Shown: in pieces, positions 33,494 to 37,899 of the stretch
Layout of the letters: each line of letters starts with the position of its first letter
Numbering within the stretch: position 1 is the stretch's first letter
NCBI GenBank assembly: GCA_943704525.1
Contig: CALSCQ010001190.1
Location: 1-37,899 of the forward strand
Reading direction: 5' to 3'
DNA: 37,899 nucleotides
From: Pigoraptor vietnamica
Taxonomy: Eukaryota; Opisthokonta; Filasterea
The notes under the pieces: generated by a model
Database searches by the model: none
Told to the model about the DNA's origin: nothing
Seen by the model: the letters and a program-made list of their open reading frames with translations, nothing else
Position numbers and translations under genes: made by a program

Positions 33494-33583
<90 letters not shown>

Positions 33584-35728
33584 GTGTGTAAATATAAGTG
33601 TGTACGTATGCGTATGGGAACGTGGGGTGTATGTGCCCGTGCATGGGTGATGTGTGCGCGCGTGCGTGCGTGCGTGCGTATGTGCCCGTGCATGGGTGAT
33701 GTGTGCGCGCGTGCGTGCGTGCGTGCGTATGTGCGGCAGTTGGTTGCCCAGTGTCTGATGCGGCTGCGTGTGCACGCAGGTACATCCTTCACTACGGCAC
33801 GGAGGAGCAGAAGAAGGCGTGGCTGCCGGGGATGTGCTCCGGCAAGAAGATTGGAGCGATTGCCATGACGGAACCCGCGGCGGGCAGGTGTGCGCGCGCC
33901 ACGTGCGACCCTCTCGTTCGGTCCTTCGCGTGTTGCGTCTGTGTGTCTGTGCCTTTCATTCGCTGTGTCAGTATTTGTGCTGTAACGGCCCCTTTATGCT
34001 AACACGACACTCGCACACTCACACGCTCGAATGACTCTGTCGCACGCAGCGACCTCCAGGGAATCAAGACGACGGCCGTGCGCGACGGCGACCACTACGT
34101 CATCAACGGCCAGAAGACATTCATCACGAACGGTGCCATGGCGGACTACGTGATTGTCGTGTGCAAGACGGACCCCGCGCAGGGCGCCAAGGGCACCAGC
34201 CTCATCATGGTCGAGGCCGAGCGCGAGGGCTTCTCCAAGGGTGCGTGCCTGCCTGCATGTGTGTGTGTGTGTGTGTGTGTGTGCGTGCGTGTGTGTGTGT
34301 GTGGCCGCATGCGCATGTTCCTATGTGCGTCTGTGTTGCGCAGTGCACTCGGGGGCAGTAGTGCTGTATTGGTTGCATGCACGTGTGCGCGCGAACTCAT
34401 CAAGGGGGGGCCATGTTTTTCCCCACAGGTCGCAAGCTGAAGAAGCTCGGCCTGAAGGCGCAGGACACGAGCGAGCTCTTCTTTGACAACGTGCGCGTGC
34501 CCGTGTCGAACGTGATCGGGAAGGAGAACCGCGGCTTCGTCTACCTCATGCAGGTGCGACCGCCGTCCCATCTGGCCCCTCTGCGCCGATGCACGCTCGT
34601 GTGGCCTTTGCGCACGCACTGCATGTCTCCTTCTTGATCACTCCGGCAATACGCGGGTATTAGTGTTGTGCGTGTGTGTTGTTACTGCGTGCATATTTCG
34701 CTTGGCCCTGGGCAAGCACTGCATATCTCCTTCTCGTTGCCCCTTCACCACTCCGGCAATACTTTTTGCTGCGTGTGTGCATATGTCGCCAGTTCGGCTT
34801 TCTTCGCCACCATGTTAATTCGGTGTCCCCTCTGTTACTCCCTTTTTAGGAACTTGCCCAGGAGCGCCTCACAATTGCCATTCTCTCGCACTCGTCGTCG
34901 GAGGGCATTTTTGAGACGACGCGCAAATACGCCGCCGACCGCAAGGTGCGCCCTTGGCGTGTGTGTTTGGCCCTGTGGTTGCTCGCAATCGGCTCAGCGT
35001 GTGTGTGTGTTCGTGTGGTTGCTCGCAATCGGCGTAATCAGCTGGCCGTGTAGTTGCCTCTCAACCCATCGCTTGTCGTGCGCGTGCACTGGTGTAAAGT
35101 CGCTGGTAATCCGAGCGAATTCAAATTTACCCGCGCGCAGGCGTTCGGCCAGACGATCGACTCTTTCCAGGTGAACCGCTTCAAGCTTGCCGAGATGAAG
35201 ACGGACCTCACCGTCGGGCGCACGTTCCTCGACCGGTGCATCGACCTCCACAACCGCAAGGAGTTGGACGCGGCGGGTGCGGCGATGGTTAAGTACTGGA
35301 TTACGGAGCTGCAGGCGAAGATCACCGACCAGTGCCTCCAGATGCACGGCGGATACGGCTTCATGTGGTGCGTGCGATGGGGCTTGCGATTGGTACTCTT
35401 GTGTGGTGTGCACGTTCGCGACAATCCAGCCCCAACAAGCGTGTTTGCGGGTGCTTGCGATTGGCACTTTTGCGTCGTGTGCACGCTTTCGCGACGGCAT
35501 CGAGCCCCAACAATTGTGTTTGCGGGTGCTGGGGTCAATCGCGTGCATGTGGACACATCTAAGAAGTATGAGCGCAATTAGTGCCATGTGTCCCTGACTC
35601 CATTCATTTGTCACACGGTTCGCAGGGAGTACGACGTCGCGCGCGCGTACGCCGACGCCCGTGTCCAGCGGATCTACGGCGGCACCAACGAGATCATGAA
35701 GGAGCTCATTGCACGCACGATTGTGTGA
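32743..35728 (+). CDS. ACADL: Mitochondrial long-chain-type acyl-CoA dehydrogenase
   Basis: A FAD enzyme of the first step of mitochondrial beta-oxidation, passing electrons to ETF. Exons are 32743-32940, 33095-33169, 33326-33465, 33780-33887, 34050-34240, 34429-34553, 34850-34945, 35141-35367 and 35626-35728, giving 420 aa, all in phase. MMLLRTATRAAVTAASRP is a clear presequence. The FAD/substrate motifs are MTEPAAGSDLQGIKTTA and QMHGGYGFMWEY. The C-terminal block YGGTNEIMKELIAR is that of long-chain acyl-CoA dehydrogenase (LCAD). At the position where medium- and short-chain enzymes carry the catalytic Glu (IYEGT) this protein has Gly (IYGGT). The Glu of ELAQERL (E284) occupies the LCAD/isovaleryl-type position, which supports the LCAD class. 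The neighbour is an acyl-activating enzyme on the other strand. Confidence 0.93.
33496..33582 (+). repeat. (GT)n microsatellite in acyl-CoA dehydrogenase intron 3
   Basis: A nearly pure GT run of about 87 bases starting 30 bases after the donor. Confidence 0.95.
33629..33726 (+). repeat. Two-copy 49-base tandem repeat in acyl-CoA dehydrogenase intron 3
   Basis: Identical copies start GTATGTGCCCGTGCATGGGT at 33629 and 33678, each ending in GCGTGC tetranucleotide repeats. They sit between the (GT)n tract and the acceptor. Confidence 0.9.
35382..35530 (+). repeat. Two-copy degenerate tandem repeat in acyl-CoA dehydrogenase intron 8
   Basis: Copies begin GCTTGCGATTGG at 35382 and 35453 and end CAAC..GTGTTTGCGGGT. 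They are about 71 and 75 bases long and diverged by point changes, so older than the intron 3 repeat. Confidence 0.85.
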
Positions 35729-35987
35729 GCGCGCGACGGAGGCCTTGAAGGCGACTCGCGTGTGAGCACCATGAGGTCTCGTGGGCGCGTGTGCGAAAAT
35801 TTTGCGGATTGTGATAGCGAAAGGGAATTGGCGTGTGCTCGCGTGGTGGTGAACCGTGGCTCATAGCGTGTGGACACGGTTTTTCGAATGGTAAATACAA
35901 TAACAACTGCGTTTTCTCAAAATTGGCTCGCTTCTCAGCACACACCCACCCACACACACACACACACCCTCTTCTGCAATTTCGCCT

Positions 35988-37544
35988 TCATTTTGCGGCT
36001 CGTCGTGCAGGCTGTCGCCATTCGCCCAGCCCCGTCCCCCCCATTTCTCGCCTGCTCAGCTTCATGTTGCGTGTGAGCCACGTCGCCAACACCGACGCCG
36101 CCTCTTCGTCGCTCAGCGGGTGCCGAGACAGTGCCCCGCTCGCGCGGAGGTGGCTGAACGTCGCTGCGGCGCTCGCCCCGACGTTGAGGCTCTGCGCAAA
36201 TCCCTCCATCGGAATGATGAAGCGCGCGTCGGCCGTTGCGCGCATTTCGTCGGTTATTCCCTGGCGTTCGTTGCCAAACACGACCGCGAGCGGCTTCTCC
36301 GGCGGCAAGTGGGGCACAGCCACGCCGCTCTCCGCCTCTCTTTCGACATTGCCCAGCGCAACATCACACAATACGTCCGCCCACGACGCACCGCCTCCGT
36401 CTGCGCTCATGCCGTGCACAGTCGTGTCGCGCTTTTCCACCGCGTCGTCTTCGGCCGCGCTCGAGAGTGGCGGGTACCCTTTCCTCTTCCACTCGTCAAA
36501 GCGGCGTCGCAAGGAGGAAGGCTCGTCGTCGTCATCATCGACAAGGGCGTCACGCTCTTTTCGCAATGCATCGAGGAGAGGGGATGGCGTGTACGCGGGT
36601 GCGCTACTGACGGGGAACAAATCGCCGATGGGCACGGCGCCGGGAGATAGATCGGACGCAACGATCGCATGGCCGTCCTCGCGGAGGCGCGCAACGCATT
36701 CCGCAGTCGATGTGTACGTGTGCACGGTCAGCCACTTGAAGGTTCCCGCGGTGACGCTGTGGTTGCGCAGGAACGTCGATGCTTTGGTGGGTTGCGCTGT
36801 AAGGCAGGGGGGCATTGAATGAGCGTCAAAGCAGAGGATGAATGAAAGTGTGCGTGTTACGCGTATGTGTGCGTGGCTGCGGGGGGCGGGGGGAGGGGCG
36901 TACGTATGGTACTGACATATTTTTGTGCGTGCTGTGTTTGTGTGTGTGCGCGCGCACGTGTGCGTAGTGTCAGCGAGCGTGCGTGAGTGCGTGTATGTAA
37001 GTGTGGCCACTCACCGATAATGTGCACGTTTTGAATTCCAAATGCGTCGGCGGAGCGCATGCACGCGGCACCTTACACGAGACGCACACTGACATTAGCA
37101 GCTCAGTACAGACACTTGCCCTCGCTTCCCCAGTGCAGACACATCCCCTTGTGTAACTCACGTGTCACTCGCACATGCAAACAGTTACCGTTCAGCACGT
37201 CGTAAATGTTCTCGAGCACAAGCGACACTCGCGTGCGTCGTCTCAGAATCTGCACATCGCCGCAAACGAACAATCAGCACCCGTCGCGCGTGCGCGCACT
37301 CCGCCATGTGTGCTCCGCAATCGAAACAGCATACACGCGCACAAATTCCTTCAAGGATGCGCTTGTCTTCTGACACACACAAAGCGTCACTGCCGCTTCG
37401 TCTGCAACCACATCGTCCGCTGACACTCCCGACGCCCACCTCGTAGAGCAACTGCGCCTTTCGACGACCGAAGCGCGCAGACAGAAGAGGTGCGACCGCA
37501 CGCAGCGCCTGCGCAGCCGTCGTCTTCGCCACGGCAGCGCACAT
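35988..37544 (-). CDS. SpoU/TrmH-family RNA 2'-O-methyltransferase
   Basis: A SPOUT-fold, SAM-dependent ribose methyltransferase, most like the tRNA guanosine-18 (TrmH) group. Exons on the minus strand are 37544-37440, 37249-37189, 37071-37015 and 36796-35988, giving 343 aa, all in phase. Motif 1 spans three exons: RVSLVLENIYDVLNG, then AACMRSADAFGIQNVHIIG. Motif 2 is VVFGNERQGITDEM (about 243). Motif 3, the knot-forming IIPMEGFAQSLNVGASAAAT, is at about 262-281. A long acidic and basic insertion (VDDDDDEPS at about 160, then RRRFDEWKRKG) separates motifs 1 and 2 and is unusual for bacterial TrmH. The acceptor of exon 3 is a non-standard TAAG. The short basic N-terminus gives no clear organelle signal. 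The target RNA cannot be assigned from sequence alone. Confidence 0.87.
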
Positions 37545-37681
37545 GGCAGCCTGTGCTCTGTTAAAGAGAGAGAAGGCAAGGGGTCGATTCAGAGGAGATG
37601 CTTGACACACTCAGTTTGTGTTTTGGGTTTGCACGTGGGAAGTAACATCGATCGTTTACGCAGCGGAACAACTGGGTAGGC

Positions 37682-37899
<218 letters not shown>

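Overview
This window is nuclear DNA of a unicellular, flagellated eukaryote with spliceosomal introns. Thirteen gene models can be supported. Ten of them carry 45 introns that I can place, and all 45 are GT-AG. Exon-exon joins restore recognisable conserved proteins in the standard genetic code, with GC-rich third codon positions. The lineage cannot be fixed from sequence alone. Rab23 and TMEM17 argue for a cilium with a transition zone. Ceramide kinase and a TmcB-type PAS membrane protein fit several free-living protist groups. Both ends of the window are pure (CA)n/(GT)n tracts of about 110 bases, so this is probably a whole contig that breaks at microsatellites.

Layout from left to right: Rab23 first exon (-, runs off the left edge); COQ5 (+, 5 exons); a very large Ser/Thr-repeat membrane protein (-), most likely spliced to the adjacent downstream open frame; Cwf18/CCDC12 splicing factor (+, 4 exons); RING E3 ligase (-, 1 exon); Rad9 of the 9-1-1 clamp (+, 11 exons); TMEM17 of the ciliary transition zone (-, 4 exons); ceramide kinase (+, 7 exons); TmcB-like PAS sensor membrane protein (+, 6 exons, with an apparent one-base frameshift in exon 1); BAH-domain protein (-, 1 exon); AMP-binding acyl-CoA-synthetase-like enzyme with a PTS1-like C-terminus (-, 3 exons); long-chain-type acyl-CoA dehydrogenase (+, 9 exons); SpoU/TrmH RNA 2'-O-methyltransferase (-, 4 exons); and a possible last exon of another gene at the right edge (-).

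Genes mostly alternate in strand, which gives bidirectional promoter regions (298-937, 9061-9871, 12582-12973, 17057-17795, 32156-32742) and convergent 3' ends. No functional cluster is evident. Two genes are ciliary, two are lipid or acyl-CoA enzymes next to each other, and the rest is housekeeping. The features least explained by known families are the 1.4-1.8 kDa-residue-scale (about 1,835 aa) repeat membrane protein, its helical C-terminal part, and the BAH protein.

The main genome-level theme is the 5' splice site. In 43 of the 45 placed introns it is GTnnG, and 37 of 45 have G at +3. GTGTG therefore satisfies the consensus, and several introns begin directly inside long (GT)n tracts. 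Many introns also hold internally duplicated segments of 50-95 bases.
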